Below are positions 28,431-37,191 of a stretch of 64,000 nt of DNA, one piece after another (position 1 is the stretch's first letter; the number at the start of each line of letters is the position of its first letter). The notes beneath the pieces are model-generated. The model did not search any database. It had not been told where the DNA came from and worked only from the letters and a program-made list of their open reading frames with translations. Origin of the DNA: Saccharothrix ecbatanensis (lineage in GTDB: Bacteria; Actinomycetota; Actinomycetes; Mycobacteriales; Pseudonocardiaceae); NCBI RefSeq assembly GCF_014205015.1, contig NZ_JACHMO010000001.1:3782001-3846000 (forward strand), written 5' to 3'. A program made the translations under genes and the position numbers.

Positions 28431-31262
28431 TTACGGCGCCCACGGGTCAGAGATGTTCCAACTGCTGTCGGCGCTGAAGGCTTGCGGCCGGTTGGTCCCG
28501 GAGCCGCTGCCCGAGGCGATGTACACCTGCGAGGCGTAGTGGCGGAGGTAGGAGCCGGGGGTGTTGATGGACTCGAACGTGACGCCGGTGCCGCCGATGC
28601 CCGGTCGGGTGCAGAAGGTGGCGTCGGCGCGGAACGCGGCCGTGTCGTCGTCGGGCGAGTTGCGTACCCGGTCGTCGGCGTGGCGGAGGTATTGGCCGGG
28701 GAAGTTGACTGATTCGAAGGAATAGCAGGAGGAGTCGGTCAGGCCGCGCCTGACGGTGTAGGTGGCGTCGGCCTTGAGCGTGGCGCCGCTGTCGGCGTTG
28801 ACGACCGCGGTGTAGGCGAGGCTGTCGGAGTGACGCAGGTAGCGGTCGGTGTAGCCCCACGTCGTCACCCGCAACGACCGGCGCACGTCCGTGGGCAGCA
28901 GCACCGAGCTGCGCCACAGCGCCGGAGCGCTCGTGTCCCACGTGGTGTCCGCGGCGAAGCCGGTCGCGGTGTCCCAGGCGTTCGTGCCACCGCTGCGGGC
29001 CAGGTACACGTTCTCGGCGTAGTGCCGCAGGTACATGCCCGGGAAGTTCAGCGACTCGAACGAGGTGCCGCCGGCCGCCAGACCGGGCTTGGCGCACCAG
29101 GTGGCGTCCGCGCGGAACGAGCCGCCGTTGTCACCGTCCAGACGCACGCGGAAGTTGGCGTGCCTCAGGAAGCGGCCCGGGACGTTGACCGACTCGAACG
29201 AGTAGCAGCGCGGGTCGGCCAAGCCCGCCACGGTCTTGTAGGACGCGTCCTGGCGGGCACCATCTGCGCTCGCGGCGGAGATCACGTCCGTGCGGGCCGA
29301 GAAGTTGGAGTGGCGCAGGTAGCGGTCGGTGTAGCCGGAGGTGGTCACGCGGAGCGAGCGGACGTGGCCGGGGGTCAGCTTCACGGGTGAGTTGAGGTTG
29401 CGTGAGGTGTTGATGAGGTCGGTGTGTGCGGCGCGTAGCTGCGCAGCGTCGACTTTCTGTACGCGGCGGTCGTAGGTGAGCAGGCCGTTGTACTCGCCTT
29501 CGAGGTCGGTGATCTCGGTGTAGACGTAGGCGGAGACGCCCTTGGTGGTCATCAGGTGTTTCACGTCGCGGACCATGCCGGTGTAGCGGTCGTTGAGCTG
29601 GGCGTTGCTGTGGACCTGTTCGTAGGCGAAGAACTTCCCGTCGGGGCTGTACTCGTGGTCGGGGGTGCGCAGGCCGACGCCGCCGAACTCGCCGAGCACG
29701 GAGAAGCGGGTGTCCGAGGGGCGTGGTGCGTCGGGTCCGGTGTAGACGTGCCAGTCGATCATGTCGCCGGTGCCGGGGTCGCCCTTGGAGGCGCAGCAGT
29801 TGTAGCCGCTGTGCGCGTTCATCAACCGGGTCGGGTCGTAGTCTTCCAGTTCGGTGGTGAGGGTCTTGGTGTCGGCGAGGTTCCACTCGCCCCAGCCCTC
29901 GTTGAACGGCACGTAGGCCACCACGGCGGGGGAGAAGCGGTGCTCGTCGACGATCTCGCGGGCCTCGGTCTCGAACTGGGCGATCTGCGCCTGGGTGCGG
30001 TTGTCGTCGAACGCGGGTGTGGACGGGACGTCCTGCCACACCAGCAGGCCGAGCCGGTCGGCGTGGTAGTACCAGCGGGCGGGTTCGACCTTGATGTGCT
30101 TGCGGACCATGTTGAAGCCCAGGTCCTTGTGCTTCTGCAGGTCGAACGCCAGGGCCGCGTCGGTCGGGGCGGTGTAGAGGCCGTCGGGCCAGAAGCCCTG
30201 GTCCAGGGTGCCGACGTGGAACACGAACTCGCCGTTGAGGGTCGGGCGCAGGACGCCGTCGACCACCTTCTTGCCGACCTCGCGCATGCCGAAGTAGTTC
30301 ACGACCTGGTCGACGGTGCCGCCGGAGGCGTTGCGCAGCGAGACGCGCAGGTTGTACAAGTACGGGTCGTCGGGTGACCAGCGGCGGGCGTTGGGTACCG
30401 GGACGGAGAACTCGGTGAACCCGCCGGTGGCGCCGCCCACGACGGTCGTGCCGGTCATCGCCTCGGCCAGCACGGTGTGGTCCTTGACGTCCCCGCGGGT
30501 GAAGACCCGCACCCGGGCGGTGTTGTCGGCCAGGTTCGGGCGGATGTCGACCGAGTACACCGACGACGTCGGGGTCGGTTCCAGCCACACCGTCTGCCAG
30601 ATCCCCGACGACGGGGTGTAGAAGATGCCGCTGGGGTTGTTCACCTGCTTGCCGACCGGCTGCTTCTCGCCGCGGCCGTTGGTCGGGTCGTAGACGCGCA
30701 CCACGATCTCGTTCGTGCCGCCGTTGAGCTGCGCGGTGACGTCGACCTCGAACCGGTCGTAACCACCCTTGTGCGTGGTGACCTGCGTGCCGTTCACCCA
30801 CACCGTGGCCTCGTAGTCCACCGCGCCGAAGTGCAACTGCACCCGCCGGCCGGACCAGGACTGCGGGACGGTGAACGTGCGCCGGTAGAACATCAGGTCG
30901 CGGTTGTCGTTGCGCATGATGCCCGACAGCGCCGACTCGATCGGGTAGGGCACCAGCACGCGTTCGGGCAGCGTCTGCCCGAGCGGCGGCGAGGCGTTGC
31001 GGTCGACGTTGCCCGCGTCGTCGGTCGCGGGGTTGAGGAACTCCCACTCGCCGTTGAGCGACTGCCAGTCCGAGCGGGTCATCTGCGGACGCGGGTACTC
31101 GGGCAGGGGATTGGTCGTGGACACCTGGTCGGTCCACGGCGTGGACAGCGGCGGTGTCTTGGACACGATGGCGGCGGACGCGATCGGTGTGGCGACGGGC
31201 ACGGCGACGAGGCCGGCGGCCAGTGCCAGCACGGCCGCCGCCGAGGCGACGAGGCTGCGCAT
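28431..31262 (-). CDS. Secreted GH2 beta-galactosidase-like enzyme with two AbfB (CBM42) modules
   Basis: A 943-residue secreted exo-glycosidase. After a Sec signal (about 1-29) come the GH2 sugar-binding domain (QSLNGEWEFLNPAT, MFYRRTFTVP, GGYDRFEVDVT), the Ig-like domain and the barrel. The likely acid/base is the Glu in FNEGWGEW (about 452) and the nucleophile the Glu in LGEFGGVG (about 524). Two AbfB units follow (about 635-785 and 795-943), each with RYLRHS and FESVN-type repeats; AbfB normally binds arabinofuranose side chains. ATG 31262 has AAGGAG 5 bases upstream. Beta-galactosidase is most likely; beta-glucuronidase or other GH2 activities are possible. Divergent from the GH127 gene. 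Confidence 0.88.
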   Translation of the reverse strand: MRSLVASAAAVLALAAGLVAVPVATPIASAAIVSKTPPLSTPWTDQVSTTNPLPEYPRPQMTRSDWQSLNGEWEFLNPATDDAGNVDRNASPPLGQTLPERVLVPYPIESALSGIMRNDNRDLMFYRRTFTVPQSWSGRRVQLHFGAVDYEATVWVNGTQVTTHKGGYDRFEVDVTAQLNGGTNEIVVRVYDPTNGRGEKQPVGKQVNNPSGIFYTPSSGIWQTVWLEPTPTSSVYSVDIRPNLADNTARVRVFTRGDVKDHTVLAEAMTGTTVVGGATGGFTEFSVPVPNARRWSPDDPYLYNLRVSLRNASGGTVDQVVNYFGMREVGKKVVDGVLRPTLNGEFVFHVGTLDQGFWPDGLYTAPTDAALAFDLQKHKDLGFNMVRKHIKVEPARWYYHADRLGLLVWQDVPSTPAFDDNRTQAQIAQFETEAREIVDEHRFSPAVVAYVPFNEGWGEWNLADTKTLTTELEDYDPTRLMNAHSGYNCCASKGDPGTGDMIDWHVYTGPDAPRPSDTRFSVLGEFGGVGLRTPDHEYSPDGKFFAYEQVHSNAQLNDRYTGMVRDVKHLMTTKGVSAYVYTEITDLEGEYNGLLTYDRRVQKVDAAQLRAAHTDLINTSRNLNSPVKLTPGHVRSLRVTTSGYTDRYLRHSNFSARTDVISAASADGARQDASYKTVAGLADPRCYSFESVNVPGRFLRHANFRVRLDGDNGGSFRADATWCAKPGLAAGGTSFESLNFPGMYLRHYAENVYLARSGGTNAWDTATGFAADTTWDTSAPALWRSSVLLPTDVRRSLRVTTWGYTDRYLRHSDSLAYTAVVNADSGATLKADATYTVRRGLTDSSCYSFESVNFPGQYLRHADDRVRNSPDDDTAAFRADATFCTRPGIGGTGVTFESINTPGSYLRHYASQVYIASGSGSGTNRPQAFSADSSWNISDPWAP

Positions 31263-31632
31263 GGAACTCCTTCGAGGTTCTGAGGGTGACAGATGTTCAG
31301 CGGGCGGGCAGCGGTCACCGACCACCGACGCCACGTGACCGCCCCACCTCCGGCCGCCGGCGACTTCGTGAGCGCGAGGAGCGATCACGGTTGGGGCTCC
31401 GCGCTGGACAGGACGCGGTGGAGTGCCGAGTGGCTACTTCTGATGAACGGCAACAGGACCGGTCGACTTGCCGCAGTGCGCACTCTGAGCGAACGCGGCT
31501 TCCGGGAGTGTGCCTCTTCACCTGGTGTTGTTCAAGGACGGGACGCGTCGGCGAACAGCGAACACCGAGCGGCGACGTCGAGCGGTGCCGTCGACGTCGA
31601 CGTGACCGCATCGCGCACGCGTACCGCGCTGA

Positions 31633-31644
31633 TACAACGTTGTA
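31633..31644. promoter_or_regulatory. Palindrome TACAACGTTGTA (LacI-type)
   Basis: A perfect 12-bp palindrome with central ACGT-type CG symmetry common to LacI-family operators. It is 189 bases upstream of the GH127 start and 371 bases upstream of the GH2 start. Confidence 0.55.
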
Positions 31645-31653
31645 AAGAGCCCG

Positions 31654-31663
31654 TTAGCGCTAA
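31654..31663. promoter_or_regulatory. Palindrome TTAGCGCTAA (LacI-type)
   Basis: A perfect 10-bp palindrome within CGTTAGCGCTAATA. The GTTAGCGCTAAC-like pattern is familiar from actinobacterial carbohydrate-gene operators; I state this from memory. It lies 21 bases (two helical turns) from the palindrome at 31633. Confidence 0.6.
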
Positions 31664-31752
31664 TATTCCAGGAGCTGAGCGCCTCGGCGCAGCCGTGAGG
31701 AATTGCGTATACGTAACCGTAAATTCACCCCTTGAGCGAGCGCGCGTCACGT

Positions 31753-31766
31753 TGTTAGCGTTCACA
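31753..31766. promoter_or_regulatory. Imperfect second GTTAGCG-type operator
   Basis: TGTTAGCGTTCACA matches the symmetric form of the 31654 site at 12 of 14 positions. It lies 67 bases before the GH127 start codon and could sit near the transcription start. Confidence 0.45.
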
Positions 31767-31832
31767 TCCTCGGGTGGCGCAGGTCACCCTCGGCGTGCAC
31801 CGTCCACCAAACCTCGTCAGTGGAGCGTCCCC

Positions 31833-34148
31833 ATGTCTCCGACTTTGAGTCGACGCACCCTCTTGCAAGCTGCCGGCGTGACCACAGTGGCATCTGCCAT
31901 GCCCACCATCGGCGGACCCACCGCCCTGGCCCAGGCCGCGCCTGTCCAAAGCGAGATCGGCGTGTCGGCCCACCCCTTCGAACTCGGGCAGGTCCGCCTG
32001 ACCGACAGCCGCTGGCTGGACAACCAGAACCGCACACTCACCTATCTGCGGTTCGTGGACGTGGACCGGCTGCTCTACAACGTCCGTGCCAACCACGGGT
32101 TGTCCACCAACGACGCGGCGGCGCTCGGCGGGTGGGAGGCGCCCGACTTCGAATTCCGCAGCCACAGCCTCGGGCACTTCCCCACCGCATGGGCGCAGGC
32201 GTGGGCGGTGCTGGGTGACACGGAGTGCCGCGACAAGGCCAACTACCTGGTCGCTGAGCTGGCGAAATGCCAGGCGAACAACGAGGCAGCGGGGTTCAAC
32301 ACCGGCTACCTGTCCGGTTTCCCCGAGTCGGACCTCGACACCGTCGAGACGGGCAAGCGCAAGGGTGTGCCGTACTACTGCCTGCACAAGACCATGGCGG
32401 GGTTGCTGGACGTGTGGCGCTACATGGGCAGCACGCAGGCACGTGACGTGCTGCTGCGGTTGGCCGGTTGGGTGGACTGGCGCACCGGCCGGTTGACCTA
32501 CACCCAGATGCAGGCGACGCTGCGCACCGAGTTCGGCGGCATGAACGCGGTACTGACCGACCTCTACCAGCAGACCGACGACGACCGCTGGCTCACGGTG
32601 GCGCAGCGGTTCGACCACGCCGCCGTCTTCGACCCGCTCGCTGCTGGTGAGGACCGGCTCGACGGGCTGCACGCCAACACCCAGGTGCCCAAGTGGATCG
32701 GCGCGGCCCGCGAGTACAAGGCCACCGGTACCACCCGCTACCGCGACATCGCCACCAACGCGTGGAACATCACCGTGTCCGCGCACACCTACGTCATCGG
32801 CGGCAACAGCCAGGCCGAGCACTTCCGCCCGCCGCACGCCATCGCCGCGTACCTCAACGCGGACGCGGCCGAGGCGTGCAACACCTACAACATGCTCAAG
32901 CTGACCCGCGAGCTGTGGCAGCTCGACCCGAACCGGGCGGCCTACTTCGACTACTACGAACGGGCCTTGCTCAACCAACTCATCGGTCAGCAGAACCCCG
33001 CCTCCGCCCACGGCCACGTCTGCTACTTCACCGCGCTCAACCCGGGCGGTCGGCGCGGGCAGGTCGGGCCGTGGGCCGGCGGCGGCAGCTTCAGCACCGA
33101 CTACGGCACCTTCTGGTGCTGCCAGGGCACCGGTATCGAGACCAACACCAAGCTGATGGACTCGATCTACTTCCACAACGACACCACCCTGACGGTGAAC
33201 CTGTTCATGCCGTCGGTGCTGAACTGGTCGCAACGTGACATCACGGTCACCCAGACCACCACCTACCCGGCGAGCGACACCACCACCGTCACCGTCACCG
33301 GCAACGCGGCCGGCACGCGGACCATGCGCGTCCGCATCCCGGAGTGGACCAAGGGGGCGGCCGTCAGCGTCAACGGAGCCATCCAGAACATCGCCACGAC
33401 CCCCGGCGCCTACGCCTCCCTCACCCCGTCCTGGGCATCCGGGGACATCGTCACCGTCCGGCTGCCCATGCGCGTGATCATGCGGGCGGCCAACGACGAT
33501 CCCGGCGTCTCCGCGATCACTTACGGCCCCGTGGTGCTGTCGGGCAACTACGGCGACACCAAGTTCAACACCCTCCCCACCCTCGACGTCGCCTCGATCA
33601 CCCGCACCAGCACGTCCGCACTGACCTTCACCGCGACCGCGAACGGCTCGTCGGTCGACCTCGGGCCGTTCTACAACGCCCACCACCACAACTACACGGT
33701 CTACTGGCGCGCCGCAGGTCAGGGAGCCGCGGCGACCGCCGGCCTCAAGTTGGTCAACGCCGGCAGCGGACTGGTCCTCGGTGTGCACGAGATGTCCACC
33801 GCCAACGGAGCTGCCGCCGAGCAGTGGAACGACACCGGCACCCTGGACCACAGCTGGTCGCTGGTCCCCGACGGCGCCACCGTGCGGCTGCGCAACGTCA
33901 ACAGCGGCAAGGTCCTCGGCATCGAGAGAATGTCCACCGCCGACAACGCCCCGGCGCAACAGTGGTCCGACAACGGCACCAACGACCACCTCTGGCGGCT
34001 CCGCTACGGGGCGAACGGCTACTTCCGCATCCAGTGCGCCAACGGCGGCCGCGTCCTCGGCGTCAACGGCGCCTCCTCGGCGCCCGGCGCACAGGTCGTC
34101 ATCTGGGACGACAACGGCACCGGCGACCACCTCTGGCGCTTCATCTAG
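31833..34148 (+). CDS. Secreted GH127 beta-L-arabinofuranosidase with ricin domain
   Basis: Predicted to cleave terminal beta-L-arabinofuranosyl residues. The 771-residue protein has a twin-arginine-like signal (SRRTLLQAAG, ending A-Q-A). The (alpha/alpha)6 GH127 domain shows LGQVRLTDSRWLDNQNRTL, ESDLDTVETGKRKGVPYYCLHK and TQVPKWIGAAREY. The zinc-thiolate site of the family is complete: Glu347 and Cys349 in EACNTYNMLK, and Cys429-Cys430 in FWCCQGTG, where Cys429 is the expected nucleophile. From about 635 to the end is a ricin-type trefoil. ATG 31833 follows GGAG. It heads the long plus-strand run, and the operators upstream probably control the whole run. Confidence 0.93.
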   Translation: MSPTLSRRTLLQAAGVTTVASAMPTIGGPTALAQAAPVQSEIGVSAHPFELGQVRLTDSRWLDNQNRTLTYLRFVDVDRLLYNVRANHGLSTNDAAALGGWEAPDFEFRSHSLGHFPTAWAQAWAVLGDTECRDKANYLVAELAKCQANNEAAGFNTGYLSGFPESDLDTVETGKRKGVPYYCLHKTMAGLLDVWRYMGSTQARDVLLRLAGWVDWRTGRLTYTQMQATLRTEFGGMNAVLTDLYQQTDDDRWLTVAQRFDHAAVFDPLAAGEDRLDGLHANTQVPKWIGAAREYKATGTTRYRDIATNAWNITVSAHTYVIGGNSQAEHFRPPHAIAAYLNADAAEACNTYNMLKLTRELWQLDPNRAAYFDYYERALLNQLIGQQNPASAHGHVCYFTALNPGGRRGQVGPWAGGGSFSTDYGTFWCCQGTGIETNTKLMDSIYFHNDTTLTVNLFMPSVLNWSQRDITVTQTTTYPASDTTTVTVTGNAAGTRTMRVRIPEWTKGAAVSVNGAIQNIATTPGAYASLTPSWASGDIVTVRLPMRVIMRAANDDPGVSAITYGPVVLSGNYGDTKFNTLPTLDVASITRTSTSALTFTATANGSSVDLGPFYNAHHHNYTVYWRAAGQGAAATAGLKLVNAGSGLVLGVHEMSTANGAAAEQWNDTGTLDHSWSLVPDGATVRLRNVNSGKVLGIERMSTADNAPAQQWSDNGTNDHLWRLRYGANGYFRIQCANGGRVLGVNGASSAPGAQVVIWDDNGTGDHLWRFI

Positions 34149-34199
34149 ACGCCGACTGCCCTCGCTCCCCTCCGATCGCGCTCCGATGGACGGTGACCT

Positions 34200-35705
34200 G
34201 TGATCCCCAGCATCGACAACACACGCGGCACACCTGGCCGGCGGCTGGCAGGGCTGCTCGCAGCCCTGTTGCTCACGATCGCGACCGCGAGCACCGTGGG
34301 AATCGCGGCGCGGGCCGAATCGGCGGCCGCTGCCGCCACGTTCACCAACCCCTTGAACAGTTCGGGTCCGGATCCGTACATGACCTACTACAAGGGTTAC
34401 TACTACCTGATGACGACGCCGTGGAAGGGGCCGCTGACGATGCGCAAGGCCCCCACGATCGCCGCGCTCAAGTCGGCGGCGCCGGTCCCGGTGTTCGACG
34501 ACTTCCCCGAAGATCGCTGCTGCTCGGTGTGGGCGCCGGAGTTCCACCTGGTCGACGGACCCAACGGACCACGTTGGTACATCTACTACTCCGCCGGTCC
34601 GGGCTCCGTCCAGGGCCAGCGCGTGCACGTCGCCGAAAGCGCGGGCACCGACCCCACCGGTCCGTACACGTACAAGGGCATGGTGTTCGGGACCAACGAC
34701 TGGTGGGGCATCGACGGCAGCGTGCTCACCATCGACGGCAAGCTGTACTTCACCTGGTCCGGGGTGCCGACGCCGCTGTGGGCCGACAGCGATCCCCACA
34801 CCTACATCGTGGCCATGAGCAACCCGTGGACCGTCACCGGCCCGCGCACCGCCATCTCCGCACCCACCTATGACTGGGAGAAGCAGGGCGCACCGATGAA
34901 CGAAGGCCCGGTCGTGCTGCAACGCGACGGCAAGACGTTCATCGTCTACTCCGCCAGCGCCTGCCAGGGCCCCGACTACAAGCTGGGCATGCTCACCTAC
35001 AACGGCGGCAACGTGCTCGACGCGGCGTCCTGGACCAAGAACCCGACGCCTGTGTTCCAGCGCAACGACGCCAACAGCGTCTACGGCCCCGGCCACAACG
35101 GCTTCTTCACCTCACCTGACGGCGCCGAGACCTGGATCGTCTACCACGCGAACACCTCGTCGACCCAGAGCTGCGGCGGCACCCGCACCACCCGCATCCA
35201 GAAGATCGACTGGAAGGCCGACGGCACACCGGACTTCGGCGTGCCGGTCGCGAACGGGACCGCGCTCGCCGTCCCGTCCGGTGAACCCGTGGTCACCTAC
35301 CAGCAGGTCGTCAACCGCAACAGCGACAAGGTCCTCGACGTGCAGACGCCCAACACCCACGACCATGCGCGAGTCGGTCAGTGGACGTCCAACGGCAGGG
35401 CGTGGCAGCAGTGGCGGTTCGTCGACGCCGGTGACGGCTACGTCCGGATCGAAAGCCTCAACAGCGGCAAGTGCCTCGACGTGGTCAGCGGGTCCAGGGC
35501 AGACGGCGCCAACATCATCCAGTACCGGTGCACCGCCGGGGCCAACCAGCAGTTCCGCCTGGTCGCGAGCGGCAGCGACTTCACGATCAAGGCACGTCAC
35601 AGCGGCAAGTGCCTCGCCATCGCCGGCTCGTCCACCGCTGACGGCGCGCTGCTGGAGCAGCGCACCTGCGGCACCGCCGACAACTTCCTCTGGTCACGGG
35701 CGTAA
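34200..35705 (+). CDS. Secreted GH43 (subfamily 26-like) exo-alpha-L-arabinofuranosidase with ricin domain
   Basis: A 501-residue five-bladed propeller enzyme. After a signal peptide (about 1-45) the opening FTNPLNSSGPDPYMTYYKGYYYLM supplies the base Asp, GIDGSVL the pKa-tuning Asp, and MNEGPVV the acid Glu. The YGPGHNGFF and YHANTSS segments recall GH43_26 exo-1,5-arabinofuranosidases. A ricin-type trefoil starts at about residue 364. The GTG start at 34200 is 51 bp after the GH127 stop, consistent with one transcript. Arabinan or arabinogalactan side chains are the likely substrate. Confidence 0.88.
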   Translation: MIPSIDNTRGTPGRRLAGLLAALLLTIATASTVGIAARAESAAAAATFTNPLNSSGPDPYMTYYKGYYYLMTTPWKGPLTMRKAPTIAALKSAAPVPVFDDFPEDRCCSVWAPEFHLVDGPNGPRWYIYYSAGPGSVQGQRVHVAESAGTDPTGPYTYKGMVFGTNDWWGIDGSVLTIDGKLYFTWSGVPTPLWADSDPHTYIVAMSNPWTVTGPRTAISAPTYDWEKQGAPMNEGPVVLQRDGKTFIVYSASACQGPDYKLGMLTYNGGNVLDAASWTKNPTPVFQRNDANSVYGPGHNGFFTSPDGAETWIVYHANTSSTQSCGGTRTTRIQKIDWKADGTPDFGVPVANGTALAVPSGEPVVTYQQVVNRNSDKVLDVQTPNTHDHARVGQWTSNGRAWQQWRFVDAGDGYVRIESLNSGKCLDVVSGSRADGANIIQYRCTAGANQQFRLVASGSDFTIKARHSGKCLAIAGSSTADGALLEQRTCGTADNFLWSRA

Positions 35706-35772
35706 CCAGGCCGATCTCACGTCGGCGGTCACACCGCCAATCAACTTCGACCGACGAAGATCGGAGTTCACC

Positions 35773-37170
35773 ATGACCCGACGAACCAGCGCGGTCGCCC
35801 TGGCCGTCCTCGTCGCCGCCTCGACCTTCACCCTGCCGGTCCCGTCGGCATCAGCCGCCACGATGCCCACGGGGGCGCAGTCGCTCGAATCGGTCAACTT
35901 CCCCGGTCGGTTCGTCCGGCACCTGGACAACCTCGGCCGGCTCGACCCGGTGACGTCCGGCAGCCCCGACCAGGTGAAGTCCGACGCCACGTTCACCGTC
36001 GTCAACGGGCTGGCCTCGCCGTCGTGCCACTCCTTCCAGGCGGCCAACGGGCTATTCCTGCGCCACCGGGACTACCGGGTGCACCTGGAAGCGAACGCGG
36101 GCACGGCGCAGTTCCGCGCGGACGCGACGTTCTGCGCCGTTCCCGGGTCGGTGTCCGGCTCGGTGTCGTTGGCCTCGTTCAACTTCCCGGACCGGCGGCT
36201 GCGGCACCGCAACTACGAGCTGTGGATCGACCCGTACCGGAACACGGCGCAGTTCCGTGCCGACAGCTCGTTCCGGCTCACCGCGCCGTGGACGCCGAAG
36301 ACCACCAAGGGGCCGGTGATCCCGGGCCTGTTCGCCGACCCGCACATCACGAACTTCAACGGCCGCTACTACCTCTACCCGACCACCGATGGCTACGCGA
36401 GCTGGGCGTCGCCGTACTACAAGGCGTTCTCCTCCACCGATCTGGTGAACTGGACCGACCACGGCGTGATCCTCGACCACGGACCGGACGTGTCGTGGGC
36501 CGACAACTCCGCCTGGGCGCCCGCCGTGATCGCCAAGAACGGCCGCTACTACCTGTACTTCAGCGCCGGCGCGGCCTCCGGCAACACGGGCAAGCACCTC
36601 GGCGTCGCCGTGTCCGACTCCCCCACCGGTCCGTTCCGCGACGCCCTCGGTGAACCGCTGATCCGCGCCGGCACGTACTCCGGACAGGCCATCGACCCGA
36701 TGGTGTTCACCGACGACGACGGCCAGTCCTACCTGTACTGGGGCAACGGCACGGCGTACGTCGTCCCCCTCAACGCCGACATGACCTCCTTCGACCCGGC
36801 CAAGGTCCGCAACATCACGCCCACCGACTACCGCGAGGCGTCGTTCGTGTTCAAGCGCAACGGCACCTACTACTTCATGTGGTCGGAGAACGACACCCGC
36901 GACGAGGACTACCAGGTCGCCTACGCCACCGGCACCTCACCGCTCGGCCCGTGGACCAAGCGAGGCGTGGTCCTGCAGAAGCGGCTCGAACTGGGCATCA
37001 AGGGCACCGGCCACCACTCGGTGGTCAAGGCGCCGAACAGCGACACCTGGCACGTCGCCTACCACCGATTCGCCGTGCCGGCCGGCAACGGCACCAACCG
37101 CGAGACCACCGTCGACCGCATGACGTTCAACGCCGACGGCACCATCGCCCCGATCGTCCCCACCCTCTGA
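35773..37170 (+). CDS. Secreted GH43 enzyme with N-terminal AbfB (CBM42) module
   Basis: A 465-residue secreted protein. After a Sec signal (about 1-28) an AbfB domain (about 30-175) with SLESVNFPGRFVRH and FNFPDRRLRHRNYELW precedes the GH43 propeller. The catalytic region starts PGLFADPHITNFNGRYYLYP (base Asp), then AIDPMVF (Asp) and DYREASFVF (acid Glu). An AbfB module ahead of the enzyme, instead of behind it, differs from the other members of this cluster. ATG 35773 has GGAG upstream. The exact GH43 subfamily is not clear to me; arabinofuranosidase, xylosidase or exo-beta-1,3-galactanase activities are all known in the family. Confidence 0.87.
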   Translation: MTRRTSAVALAVLVAASTFTLPVPSASAATMPTGAQSLESVNFPGRFVRHLDNLGRLDPVTSGSPDQVKSDATFTVVNGLASPSCHSFQAANGLFLRHRDYRVHLEANAGTAQFRADATFCAVPGSVSGSVSLASFNFPDRRLRHRNYELWIDPYRNTAQFRADSSFRLTAPWTPKTTKGPVIPGLFADPHITNFNGRYYLYPTTDGYASWASPYYKAFSSTDLVNWTDHGVILDHGPDVSWADNSAWAPAVIAKNGRYYLYFSAGAASGNTGKHLGVAVSDSPTGPFRDALGEPLIRAGTYSGQAIDPMVFTDDDGQSYLYWGNGTAYVVPLNADMTSFDPAKVRNITPTDYREASFVFKRNGTYYFMWSENDTRDEDYQVAYATGTSPLGPWTKRGVVLQKRLELGIKGTGHHSVVKAPNSDTWHVAYHRFAVPAGNGTNRETTVDRMTFNADGTIAPIVPTL

Positions 37171-37191
37171 TACTTCCTGGAAGGAAGCAAA

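Larger units (their letters stand above)
31263..31832. other. Divergent regulatory region between GH2 and GH127 genes
   Basis: This 570-bp stretch holds no credible gene. Its right half is AT-rich for this genome and carries three LacI-like sites (31633, 31654, 31753), plus a near-palindrome around GCGTATACGT near 31705. It must contain the promoters of the GH2 gene (minus) and of the long arabinan-type gene run (plus). Confidence 0.65.

Noticed and set aside
31755..35096. Long minus-strand open frame opposite GH127 and GH43
   Set aside because: No ribosome site or recognisable domain; the plus strand encodes complete enzymes with catalytic residues.
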